From: Pseudomonadota bacterium
Lineage (GTDB): Bacteria; Pseudomonadota; Alphaproteobacteria; Caulobacterales; Caulobacteraceae
Direction of reading: 5' to 3'
NCBI GenBank assembly: GCA_023445705.1
Contig: JAEXKM010000135.1
Coordinates: 1-7,706, forward strand
Length of the DNA stretch: 7,706 nucleotides
Below, piece by piece: positions 1 to 6,045 of this stretch. Both the position numbers and the translations under genes were made by a program. Every line of letters begins with the position of its first letter. Position 1 is the stretch's first letter. A model generated the notes under the pieces. The model was not told the origin of the DNA. It searched no databases and saw nothing but the letters and a program-made list of their open reading frames with translations.

Positions 1-137
1 GGATGGCCCGGTGCTCCGCCGCCGGATGGTGGTCTGCCGCCTCCGCCCTTTGGCTGTCCGCCGGGGCCCTGGGCGAGGCCAAGGCCGGGCGCCGCCAATG
101 TTGCGACAGTTGCTGACAGGAACAGACGTCGGTCCAC
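1..137 (-). CDS. Exported protein of unknown function, N-terminal fragment (Tat-like signal peptide)
   Basis: Only the first 45 codons are in the window; the gene continues past the left edge. I chose the GTG at 137-135 because a strong GGAGGA ribosome site (144-149) lies six bases upstream of it. The peptide begins MDRRLFLSATVA, then a hydrophobic stretch ending near GLGLA-Q at residues 20-23. RR-x-F-L followed by a mild hydrophobic segment resembles a twin-arginine (Tat) export signal, although the usual Ser/Thr before the arginines is Asp here. Residues 24-43 are rich in Gly and Pro, as in a flexible linker after signal cleavage. No catalytic domain is visible, so the function cannot be given. 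Export is inferred from the signal; a Sec signal is the alternative. It is divergent from the acylphosphatase gene, with 106 bases between the two starts. Confidence 0.7.
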   Translation of the reverse strand, partial: MDRRLFLSATVATLAAPGLGLAQGPGGQPKGGGGRPPSGGGAPGH

Positions 138-171
138 TTGCAGTCCTCCGCACAGGTCCCCCGACAGCGTG

Positions 172-199
172 ACTATGCGCCGCCACCTAAGAATGTAAA
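172..199 (-). promoter_or_regulatory. Candidate sigma-70-type promoter for the exported-protein gene
   Basis: Read on the minus strand, TTTACA (194-199) matches the -35 consensus at five of six positions. CATAGT (172-177) matches the -10 at four of six, and the spacer is 16 bases. A start near 165 would give a leader of about 28 bases carrying the GGAGGA ribosome site. It is predicted from sequence only. Confidence 0.4.
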
Positions 200-208
200 T
201 CGCTCCAG

Positions 209-237
209 TTGAAGCGACCTGGCTCCGCGCGCATCCT
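209..237 (+). promoter_or_regulatory. Weak candidate promoter for the acylphosphatase cluster
   Basis: TTGAAG (209-214) and CATCCT (232-237) are spaced by 17 bases. The -35 is fair and the -10 is poor (three of six). Transcription would begin within a few bases of the ATG at 244, which would fit the missing ribosome site there and suggests a leaderless message. This is a weak call. Confidence 0.22.
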
Positions 238-243
238 TGCTCG

Positions 244-519
244 ATGGAACGTCAAGCTTGGCGGTTGAGGATCGTCGGACGCGTGCAGGGCGTCGGCTAT
301 CGCTGGTGGTCCGAGCAGGCCGCAAGGCGGTTGAAGCTGGACGGCTGGGTGCGCAACTGCGCCGATGGTTCGGTAGAACTATTGGCGATAGGCTCCGCCG
401 ATGTTTTGGATCAGCTCGTTGAAGCCTGCCGTCAGGGTCCGGCCGGCGCCATGGTTCGCGAGATCCAGGTCATGGCCGCTGAGGATGACGGCGCCATCGG
501 GTTCGAGACACGCCGCTGA
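244..519 (+). CDS. acyP: Acylphosphatase
   Basis: Acylphosphatase hydrolyses the carboxyl-phosphate bond of small acyl phosphates such as acetyl phosphate or 1,3-bisphosphoglycerate, in the cytoplasm. At 91 residues the protein has the family's usual length and is a single domain. The phosphate-binding loop GRVQGVGYR spans residues 12-20, with the catalytic Arg at 20. The second signature, GWVRN (34-38), supplies the catalytic Asn38 and is followed by DGSVE. Both catalytic residues are present, so the enzyme should be active. The loop has Tyr19 where Phe is usual, a common variant. No purine-rich ribosome site precedes the ATG, so the message may be leaderless. It is the first gene of a tight plus-strand cluster; the HIT-family gene starts 20 bases after its stop. 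The family is clear, but the physiological substrate is unknown. Confidence 0.95.
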   Translation: MERQAWRLRIVGRVQGVGYRWWSEQAARRLKLDGWVRNCADGSVELLAIGSADVLDQLVEACRQGPAGAMVREIQVMAAEDDGAIGFETRR

Positions 520-526
520 AGCGGCT

Positions 527-534
527 GGGAGGGG
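527..534 (+). promoter_or_regulatory. Ribosome binding site that fixes the TTG start of the HIT gene
   Basis: GGGAGGGG lies five bases before the TTG at 540 and just after the acylphosphatase stop (517-519). No ATG or GTG fits the reading frame near the expected N-terminus, so this site supports initiation at TTG. Confidence 0.65.
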
Positions 535-539
535 CGGTC

Positions 540-1067
540 TTGTCGGCGCGGACGAGGTTCGATGTTGAAGCCTATCTCCGGTCTGTCCGCGAGCGGCCCT
601 GCTTTATCTGCGGCCTCGTCGCCGGTGACCCGGAATTCGCCCACCATGTCGTCTTCGAAGACGACTTCGCCATCGCGTTCCTCAACAAGTATCCCAGCCT
701 TGCCGGCTATGTGCTGGTCTGCCCGAAGGCGCATGTCGAGCAGGTCACGGCCGATCTTGGCCTGGAAGACTATCTGCGCTTGCAGGCGGTGGTGTTCGCG
801 GTGTCCGAGGCGCTGCGCGAGGTCCTGACCGTCGAGCGGATCTACATCCTCTCCCTCGGCAGCCAGCAGGCCAACAGCCACATCCACTGGCATGTCGCAC
901 CGCTTCCGCCGGGGACGCCCCTTCAGAGTCAGCAATTCGCGGCCCTCGATGTTGAGAGGACAGGCGTGCTGGAGATGAGCGAGCCACAGATGGCCGACCT
1001 CGCAGCGCGCATCGCCGCGGCCCTCGCCAGCGGTGGTTTGAACCCAGGCGGCGGCGCGCCATCATGA
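540..1067 (+). CDS. HIT-family (histidine triad) nucleotide hydrolase or transferase
   Basis: HIT proteins split or transfer nucleoside monophosphates from substrates such as AP4A, adenosine phosphoramidate or nucleoside 5'-diphosphate derivatives. The defining motif is HIHWH at residues 114-118, in the context NSHIHWHVAPLP. By family knowledge the middle His116 is the nucleotidylated nucleophile. The N-terminal CFIC at 21-24 looks like the Cys pair that, with histidines, can bind zinc in part of the family. The strand-rich segment FEDDFAIAFLNKYPSLAGYVLVCPKAH (39-65) is the usual HIT core. The C-terminal tail (about 125-175) is longer than in minimal HINT proteins and ends in a Gly/Pro-rich stretch. 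Translation starts at TTG behind GGGAGGGG. The gene sits 20 bases after acyP, and its stop is 14 bases before the preferred VOC start, so co-transcription is likely. The substrate cannot be told from sequence. Confidence 0.92.
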   Translation: MSARTRFDVEAYLRSVRERPCFICGLVAGDPEFAHHVVFEDDFAIAFLNKYPSLAGYVLVCPKAHVEQVTADLGLEDYLRLQAVVFAVSEALREVLTVERIYILSLGSQQANSHIHWHVAPLPPGTPLQSQQFAALDVERTGVLEMSEPQMADLAARIAAALASGGLNPGGGAPS

Positions 1068-1070
1068 ACC

Positions 1071-1076
1071 GGAGGG
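1071..1076 (+). promoter_or_regulatory. Ribosome binding site that selects the downstream ATG of the VOC gene
   Basis: GGAGGG stands five bases before the ATG at 1082. An earlier in-frame ATG at 1064 would overlap the HIT stop (ATGA) and place this site inside the coding sequence. The protein from 1082 begins MLGHISFGV, exactly where VOC domains normally start. Confidence 0.65.
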
Positions 1077-1081
1077 AACAC

Positions 1082-1468
1082 ATGCTCGGCCACATCTCGT
1101 TCGGAGTCAGCGACTTGGCGCGGAGCGCGCGGTTTTATGACCGCGCGATGGAAGCTCTCGGCTATGCCCGGGTCTATACCGGTGAGCACGCGATCGGATA
1201 CGGCCTGCCGGGCAGCGACCAGGACCAGTTGCTGATCGCGGTTCGGCCTGGCCCGGTGCGCCCCCCAAGCGATGGCTTTCACCTCGCCTTCGCTGCGCCC
1301 AGCCGCGATGCTGTCGACCGATTTCATGCCGCCGCCGTGGAGGCGGGCGGGACCGACAACGGGCCGCCCGGACTACGGCCGCAATACGGGCCGGACTACT
1401 ACGCCGCCTTCGTGATCGACCCCGACGGTTACCGGCTCGAGGCCAAGGCCGCCCCTACCACGCCGTGA
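1082..1468 (+). CDS. VOC-family protein (glyoxalase/bleomycin-resistance/dioxygenase fold)
   Basis: This is a 128-residue protein of the vicinal oxygen chelate superfamily, made of two beta-alpha-beta-beta-beta modules around a metal site. The first module begins HISFGVSDLARSARFYDRAME (from His4). The second contains FHLAF with His67, and the end has IDPDGYRLEA with Glu120. His4, His67 and Glu120 stand where metal ligands occur in metal-dependent members. The substrate is unknown: relatives include glyoxalase I-like lyases, dioxygenases and drug-binding proteins. I prefer the ATG at 1082 over 1064 because of its ribosome site and the standard domain start. It is the third gene of the acyP-HIT-VOC cluster. 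Its last 14 bases overlap the last 14 bases of the convergent DJ-1-like gene. The fold is confident; the reaction is not. Confidence 0.9.
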   Translation: MLGHISFGVSDLARSARFYDRAMEALGYARVYTGEHAIGYGLPGSDQDQLLIAVRPGPVRPPSDGFHLAFAAPSRDAVDRFHAAAVEAGGTDNGPPGLRPQYGPDYYAAFVIDPDGYRLEAKAAPTTP

Positions 1469-1481
1469 CCGCGCCGTAGGG
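1453..1481. terminator. Possible bidirectional hairpin at convergent gene ends
   Basis: CCCTAC (1453-1458) and GTAGGG (1476-1481) form a 6-base inverted repeat that encloses the VOC stop codon. The DJ-1-like stop lies in the left arm. The loop contains a further CAC/GTG pairing. There is no T-run on either side, so it is not a textbook terminator; it may slow polymerase on both strands or be fortuitous. Confidence 0.2.
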
Positions 1482-2480
1482 ATGTTCGAACTGCAAGGCG
1501 ACGAAGCGGGCCGTGCGATCGCCATAGGCTTCGCCGATCTGCTCGAAGGTCGCCTCCGCGACCGCCCGGTCCGGCAAGATGACGGTGCGATCGAAGCGGT
1601 CCGGCAGGTCCCGACTGCGATAGATCAGCAGGCCATGGCGCGTGGTGACGCTCGGCGCGCCGGAGGCCCACGCGGTGGAAAGATAGGTGCGCGACCAGCC
1701 GTCGATGGCTTCACCGAACGCGAGCTCGTCCATGCCTGGCGTCAGCGGCACCGCCACCTTCTCCCGCCGCCAGAAGGCCAGGCGATTGGCCACGACCGTC
1801 ATGGCCCCCTTCAGCGTCAGGCGATAGTCCTCGCCGCGGTGGCGCTGGTCAGGTGGCGGCAGGTCCAGTCGTCGGGCGGTGGCCAGCATCACGTTCTGAC
1901 CGGCCAGTTCTCCCAGCAGGTGCAGGGTGGCCGGCTCGGCGGCGCTGATCCCGGCGGTGGTGGTGATCGGGCCGTCGGTAACCCAGCGCTGGTCATGCCG
2001 CCAGGCGACGTCGGGATAGCGCTTCTTCATGCGTCCGAGGCTGTACCAGTGGATTGTCGCCTGGCGCCCCTCCAGCAGCCCGGCTGAGGCGAGGGCCTTG
2101 GCGCCGTTGCAGATCGACATGATCCGCGCCCCGCTCTGAAGCTGAGTCTGCAGCCACGCCGCCCGCGCCGGATCGTCCTCGACGCTCAGAGCCGGCACAA
2201 TGACCACGTCCGGGCCTTGCGGATAGGCTTGGGCGAGCTGAGCGAAAGTCATCTGCGGCGCCGCCCAGGCCTCGCCGGGCGTCAGCTTGACGGGTGCGGA
2301 GGTGGGGGAGGCCACCCTGACCTCAACGGCGCCGCTGTCGGCCAGGATGGCGTAAGGCGCGAGCAGGTCCGTCGCGACCGTGCCGCGGGGATCGGCCAGG
2401 ATCACCACCAGCGGGCGGGCGGCGGCTCCGGTGGCCAGCGAGAGCGCCAGCGCCAGGCTTGCAAGGAGACGGACCAACAT
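1455..2480 (-). CDS. Secreted DJ-1/PfpI (GlxA-like) family protein with an uncharacterised C-terminal region
   Basis: The 341-residue product starts with a Sec-type signal peptide: MLVRLLASLALALSLATGAAA, cleavage likely after Ala21. Residues 23 to about 205 form a class I glutamine amidotransferase-like DJ-1/PfpI domain of the GlxA type. The nucleophile elbow is SICNGA with Cys124, followed by ATIHW (His144) and then the GlxA-type pattern RWVTDGPITTTAGIS (165-179). Cytoplasmic GlxA regulators continue into an AraC-type helix-turn-helix domain; this one does not. It has about 135 residues (206-341) that I do not recognise. The ATG has a perfect AGGAGGT site (2485-2491) four bases upstream. The Glu expected near PxE in active DJ-1 enzymes is not seen (PYAIL at 42-46), so the catalytic status is uncertain. 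It lies 83 bases behind the TPR gene in the same direction and overlaps the VOC gene tail to tail. Confidence 0.85.
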   Translation of the reverse strand: MLVRLLASLALALSLATGAAARPLVVILADPRGTVATDLLAPYAILADSGAVEVRVASPTSAPVKLTPGEAWAAPQMTFAQLAQAYPQGPDVVIVPALSVEDDPARAAWLQTQLQSGARIMSICNGAKALASAGLLEGRQATIHWYSLGRMKKRYPDVAWRHDQRWVTDGPITTTAGISAAEPATLHLLGELAGQNVMLATARRLDLPPPDQRHRGEDYRLTLKGAMTVVANRLAFWRREKVAVPLTPGMDELAFGEAIDGWSRTYLSTAWASGAPSVTTRHGLLIYRSRDLPDRFDRTVILPDRAVAEATFEQIGEAYGDRTARFVALQFEHPYGAVTAW

Positions 2481-2563
2481 GAAGACCTCCTGGGCGAGGC
2501 CTGACGGATATGCCTTCGAAGGTTTGGCCGAAATGACTTAGATCAGGCGATTTCTGCCGACGC

Positions 2564-4762
2564 CTATCGGCCGACGACCTGACGCGGCGCGGACGTCGCC
2601 GTCAGCTTCTGGCGCATCCTGGCGTTGTCGGCGTCGATGCGGGCGATCTCCGCCTTGAAGCGAGGGTCGGCCCGCAGGGTGGCGACCATAGGATAGGCGT
2701 CCATGCGCATGAAGCCGTCGATGTCGACCAACTGGCGATAGCCGTGGTCGACGGCGGTCCGCAGTTCGAGGATGGCGCGTTCGTTGTCGCCAAGCAGGGC
2801 GTAGGCCTTCATGCGGGCGATCCGCCGGGCATGAGGCTGGCGCAGACCCGGCTTGGGCGCAGTCACTTCCAACACCGCCTGCAGCACACGCTGGGCCTGG
2901 CCGCGATCGCCCGTATTGGCGATGACGTAGGCCGCGCCCGTGGCCTCGTTCGCCAGGGGTCTTGAGACTTCGGGTTGTGGTTCGAATAGTTGCGGCGAGG
3001 TGATCAGGAACTGCTGGCGCGCCGTTTCGAAGTCCCCAAGCTGGATGCCCGCGATCTGCACCCCGCTGCGCCACAGCGGATCGGCCTGTGGCTTGGCCAG
3101 CAACTGCCGGCTCATGTTCATCAAGCCCTGGAAGTCGCCGGCGACGATCAGGCGGATTGCGATCACCACGCCGCCGACCACGGGGTGAGCCTTCCACGGC
3201 TCCAGCGCGGCGTCGGCTTCGCCCACCATGCCGAGGTTGTAGTAGGTGTTGGCCAAGGCCAGGGAGGCGGCAGGGTCGGTCAGCGGCTGGGCCGCCAGGC
3301 GGTACCATCCGACCGCTTCGTCCAGGCGGCCGGTCTCCACCATCAGGTCGGCGAGTTGTTCCTTGGAATCCACGAAGTCCGGGAAGAGCTCGATATTGGC
3401 GCGATAGCGTTGCTCGGCCTCTTCGGCGCGATCCGTGTTGAACAACGCGCCGGCCAGGGCGTTGTTGGCGATCCGGTCGAGCGGATCGATGTCCAGCGCC
3501 CGGCGCAGATAGGGCACGGCCAGCAACGGATCCCGGCTGGCCATGAAGTCTCCATAGAGGCTCAGCGCCTCCGGGTTGCGCGGCGCCAGTTCGACGGCTC
3601 TGCGATAGGAGGCTTGGGCCTGCAGTTCCGCGTTCTGGTCGCCCTCCCGGATGAAGCGGATCGCCGAGAGCAGGCCCCGGGCCATGTAGGCCGAGGCGGA
3701 TTTGGGATCTAGCTTCAGGGCCTTGTCGATTTCCACCTCGGCCTGGGCCACGGCGGGCAGGAAGTCGCCCTCCAGATGGTTCTGCACGAGATAGGCCGTG
3801 GCGAAGGCGTAACCGGCATGCGCATCGGCGTTGTCCGGCTCCATGTCGATGAGTTGGCGATAGATGGCCTGGGCCGACAGCACCTGCGCCTTGCCCATTC
3901 GGCGCACCTGCCCCTTGGCGACGACCTCCAGGGCGTAGGCTTCGGGATCGCGCCGGCCGCGCGGCCGCTGCTCTCCGTCCTGGGTCTTGAGTTCGGCCTT
4001 CAGCGCGTCGGCGACGCCCTCGGCGATCTCGCTCTGGATGGCGAAGGCGTCGTCCATGGTCCGATCATAGGTTTCCGACCATAGGTGATAACCGTCGCGC
4101 ACGCTGACCAGTTGGCAGGTGACGCGCAGACGCTGGCCCGAGCGGCGTACGCTTCCCTCCACGACATGCGCGACATTCAGCTTCTTGCCGATCTCGCGTA
4201 CGTCCTCGTTCTTGCCCTTGAAGTAGAAGGCGCTCGTACGCCCAGCGACTTTCAGGTCGGGCACTTGAGCCAGGCTGTTAGTGACCTCCTCGGTCAAGCC
4301 ATCGGCGAAGTACTCGGAATCCTCGCCGCTCGCGAAGCTGGCGAAGGGAAGGACCGCCACCGACTTGGCGGCCGCGCCCCCCAGGCCCGGAGCCTCTCCG
4401 TTCAGCGATCGCGCCAGGCCGAAGGCCGAGGCGATGAACACCATGACCGCCACGGCGATCACGCCCAAGGCGCCCCAGTCCATCCAACCGAGCTTACGGG
4501 CCAGGTCGTCCGCGGCGGCCGGTTGCGCTCGCCTGATGGCGCCGTCCGGCCCGACCTCGAAGGCCCAGGACGCAAGGATGGCCACCGGCAGGCCAAGGGC
4601 CAGGACCAGCAGGCTCGAGGCCGACAACCACTTGGGAAATTCGAGAGTTTCGAAGACGGTCTTGGCGACCTGGAACACGCCCCAGGCCGTGACCGTGTAG
4701 ACGCCGGCCACCCGCACGACGTTGCGCTTCTTAAGCTCGCCGAGGAAACGCCGCAGGTTCAA
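2564..4762 (-). CDS. Membrane-anchored TPR protein with a TolB/FlgO-like domain
   Basis: The product has 732 residues. It has a basic N-terminus (LKKRN), hydrophobic segments at about 17-36, 47-68 and 96-118, then a TolB N-terminal/FlgO-like domain at about 133-258. Landmarks are SVAVLPF (134-140), YFADGLTEEV (151-160), VVEGSVRRSGQRLRVTCQL (200-218) and HLWSETYDR (226-234). Residues 273 to about 530 are tetratricopeptide repeats, with helices ending in patterns such as ALKLDPKS, AVELAPRN, ALDIDPLD and NIELFPDF. The tail carries LRADPRF (696-702), typical of this group. In relatives the same core is fused to an adenylate cyclase or a CadC-like DNA-binding domain; neither is present. The positive-inside rule suggests that the TolB-like and TPR parts face the periplasm as a protein-binding scaffold (inference). 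Translation starts at TTG: a stop lies upstream in frame with no ATG, GTG or TTG between, and a weak GAAGG site lies eight bases before it. Confidence 0.9.
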   Translation of the reverse strand: MNLRRFLGELKKRNVVRVAGVYTVTAWGVFQVAKTVFETLEFPKWLSASSLLVLALGLPVAILASWAFEVGPDGAIRRAQPAAADDLARKLGWMDWGALGVIAVAVMVFIASAFGLARSLNGEAPGLGGAAAKSVAVLPFASFASGEDSEYFADGLTEEVTNSLAQVPDLKVAGRTSAFYFKGKNEDVREIGKKLNVAHVVEGSVRRSGQRLRVTCQLVSVRDGYHLWSETYDRTMDDAFAIQSEIAEGVADALKAELKTQDGEQRPRGRRDPEAYALEVVAKGQVRRMGKAQVLSAQAIYRQLIDMEPDNADAHAGYAFATAYLVQNHLEGDFLPAVAQAEVEIDKALKLDPKSASAYMARGLLSAIRFIREGDQNAELQAQASYRRAVELAPRNPEALSLYGDFMASRDPLLAVPYLRRALDIDPLDRIANNALAGALFNTDRAEEAEQRYRANIELFPDFVDSKEQLADLMVETGRLDEAVGWYRLAAQPLTDPAASLALANTYYNLGMVGEADAALEPWKAHPVVGGVVIAIRLIVAGDFQGLMNMSRQLLAKPQADPLWRSGVQIAGIQLGDFETARQQFLITSPQLFEPQPEVSRPLANEATGAAYVIANTGDRGQAQRVLQAVLEVTAPKPGLRQPHARRIARMKAYALLGDNERAILELRTAVDHGYRQLVDIDGFMRMDAYPMVATLRADPRFKAEIARIDADNARMRQKLTATSAPRQVVGR

Positions 4763-4789
4763 GGCCGCCGCCTTCGCTGATCGCCGAAC

Positions 4790-4818
4790 AATATGAACAC
4801 ATACCGGCGTTCGGCCAA
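4790..4818 (-). promoter_or_regulatory. Candidate promoter for the TPR gene
   Basis: On the minus strand TTGGCC (4813-4818) and CATATT (4790-4795) are 17 bases apart, each matching consensus at four of six positions. The pair lies between the stop of the 91-residue gene and the TTG start of the TPR gene, in an unusually AT-rich patch. Confidence 0.28.
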
Positions 4819-4852
4819 GGCGCAGTTTGCCCCGGCGCTCTCGGTTCGGGCG

Positions 4853-5128
4853 CTAGATCGCGTCCGAACGCCAGGCGACCGGTTGGGTCATCTCGGTTTC
4901 GCGGGCGCGGTCCCAGATCAGCACCCGGGCGTCGGTGGTGTCGGTCTGGGCGACGCGCAGGCCGCGGTACCGGCACGGTGCGCCCGGATCCCAGTCGCCG
5001 GCGTCGGCGGCCAGTCGAAGCCGGTCGGCCAACCCTTGGGGCAACTCCAGGACGCGCGGCTCGCCCAGCCGGTGGGCCAACAGGATCGCGGTGTTCACCG
5101 CGTCGCGGAACGGGTCATCGCTCATCAT
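4853..5128 (-). CDS. Hypothetical protein, 91 residues
   Basis: I do not recognise this protein. It is acidic at the start (MMSDDPFRDAVNTAILLAHRL), suggesting an amphipathic helix at about 6-22. A likely beta-rich region follows, from about 50 on, with RYRGLRV (53-59) and ARVLIWDRA (67-75). It has one cysteine (Cys52), four tryptophans, no signal peptide and no membrane segment, so it is probably cytoplasmic. Codons are strongly biased to G or C in the third position, as in neighbouring genes; that is the main evidence that it is real. Two ATGs lie in tandem (5128 and 5125). A GGAG about ten bases before the first is a weak ribosome site. It lies between the hairpin after the enoyl-CoA hydratase gene and the TPR gene, with 90 bases to the latter, so it may be separate or co-transcribed with it. 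A competing plus-strand frame over 4793-5134 looks like a shadow. Confidence 0.72.
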   Translation of the reverse strand: MMSDDPFRDAVNTAILLAHRLGEPRVLELPQGLADRLRLAADAGDWDPGAPCRYRGLRVAQTDTTDARVLIWDRARETEMTQPVAWRSDAI

Positions 5129-5168
5129 TGCTGAAAGGCTCCGAGTCCAACGGCGCCAGAAGCCAAGC

Positions 5169-5200
5169 CCGGGCCCCGGCGTTTCGACGCCGAGGCCCGG
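5169..5200 (-). terminator. Strong GC-rich hairpin after the enoyl-CoA hydratase gene
   Basis: Positions 5169-5181 pair with 5188-5200 over 13 bases, including one G-U wobble in the minus-strand transcript. A further A-T pair closes a four-base loop. It begins ten bases after the stop of the enoyl-CoA hydratase gene. The downstream tail (GCTTGGCTTCTGG) is only moderately T-rich, as is usual in high-GC alphaproteobacteria. It probably ends or stabilises that transcript. Confidence 0.6.
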
Positions 5201-5210
5201 AAGGCGCAGG

Positions 5211-6035
5211 TCAGCGACCTTTGAAGTCCGCAGGGCGTTTTTCGAGGAAGGAGGTCATGCCCTCTCGGAAGTCATGGGTCCGCACCAGTTGCAGGAACTG
5301 TAGGTAGACGTGGTGTACGTGGTCGTTGAACTGTTCCGACAGGGCCATGCGCATCAGCCGCTTGGCGGACTGGACGGCGAGAGGCGCGTTGGCGGCGATC
5401 TCCAGGGCCACTTCGCGAGCCCGGCTCGCCAGCTTGTCGTCGGGTACGACCTCGTTGATCAGGCCGAGCTCCACGCTTTCCCGCGCGGTCAGCGTCCGCC
5501 CGGTGAAGATCAGTTCCGCGGCCTTGGCCCAGCCGAGCAGGCGAGGAAGGATCCAGGTCCCACCCGACTCCGGCACCACGCCGCGCTTGACGAAGGCCGC
5601 GGCCATCTTGGCGCTCTCGCCTGCGATGCGGATGTCGCAGCCCATGGCCGTGTCCATGCCATAGCCGGCGGCGGAGCCGTTCAGCGCGCAGATCGTCGGC
5701 TTGTCCATGGCGAACAGCACAGTCGGCGGGGTGTTGCGCAGGTCGATGTTCACCGAGACGGAGGAGGCCTGCTTCTCGGATCCGATGCCGCTACCCTGGG
5801 TGGCGTCGACGAGGTCGAGGCCGGCGCAGAAGGCGCGGCCTGTGCCGGTCAGCACGATGACCCGAACGGCGGGATCCTCGTTGGCCTTCACCAGCAGTTG
5901 GGTGAGCTGGGCCAGCATCGGCCCGGAAATCGTGTTCAGCCGGTCGGGCCGATTGAGGGTGAGCGTCGCGACCCCCTCCGACACTTCGTAGAGAACTTCG
6001 TCCGACTTCTGGATCGTTTCCACCGCCGCGCTCAT
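5211..6035 (-). CDS. Enoyl-CoA hydratase/isomerase (crotonase) family protein
   Basis: Crotonase-family enzymes hydrate or isomerise acyl-CoA thioesters in fatty-acid or aromatic degradation in the cytoplasm. The length of 274 residues is normal. The first oxyanion-hole element is FCAGLDL (69-75) and the second NGSAAGYG (119-126). The C-terminus ends with the family pattern REGMTSFLEKRPADF. Aligned by eye to rat mitochondrial enoyl-CoA hydratase, catalytic Glu144 is replaced by Asp128 and Glu164 by Phe148, so a standard hydratase mechanism is doubtful. Glu156 in VVPESGGTW lies where PaaG-type isomerases carry a catalytic Asp, which favours an isomerase or PaaG-like role. The ATG at 6035 follows an AAGGGAAG ribosome site. 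A palindrome (6046-6060) overlaps this leader. It is followed by a strong hairpin and so may be monocistronic. No other fatty-acid gene is in the window, so the pathway is not fixed. Confidence 0.92.
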   Translation of the reverse strand: MSAAVETIQKSDEVLYEVSEGVATLTLNRPDRLNTISGPMLAQLTQLLVKANEDPAVRVIVLTGTGRAFCAGLDLVDATQGSGIGSEKQASSVSVNIDLRNTPPTVLFAMDKPTICALNGSAAGYGMDTAMGCDIRIAGESAKMAAAFVKRGVVPESGGTWILPRLLGWAKAAELIFTGRTLTARESVELGLINEVVPDDKLASRAREVALEIAANAPLAVQSAKRLMRMALSEQFNDHVHHVYLQFLQLVRTHDFREGMTSFLEKRPADFKGR

Positions 6036-6045
6036 CGTCGCTTCC

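Noticed and set aside
1482..2087. Plus-strand open frame of 201 codons
   Set aside because: It is antisense to the secreted DJ-1-like gene, whose signal peptide, Cys elbow and ribosome site settle the coding strand.
2513..2522. CCTTCGAAGG palindrome upstream of the DJ-1-like gene
   Set aside because: Ten-base palindromes without flanking symmetry occur by chance at this length, and no promoter or second copy accompanies it.
2990..3712. Plus-strand open frame of 240 codons
   Set aside because: It is antisense to the TPR array of the minus-strand gene, shows no family signature, and reflects high GC content. The same applies to the plus-strand frame at 4085-4780.
5143..5147. GANTC site (CcrM methylation motif) just upstream of the 91-residue gene
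   Set aside because: A single five-base site is common by chance and no cell-cycle promoter motif accompanies it.
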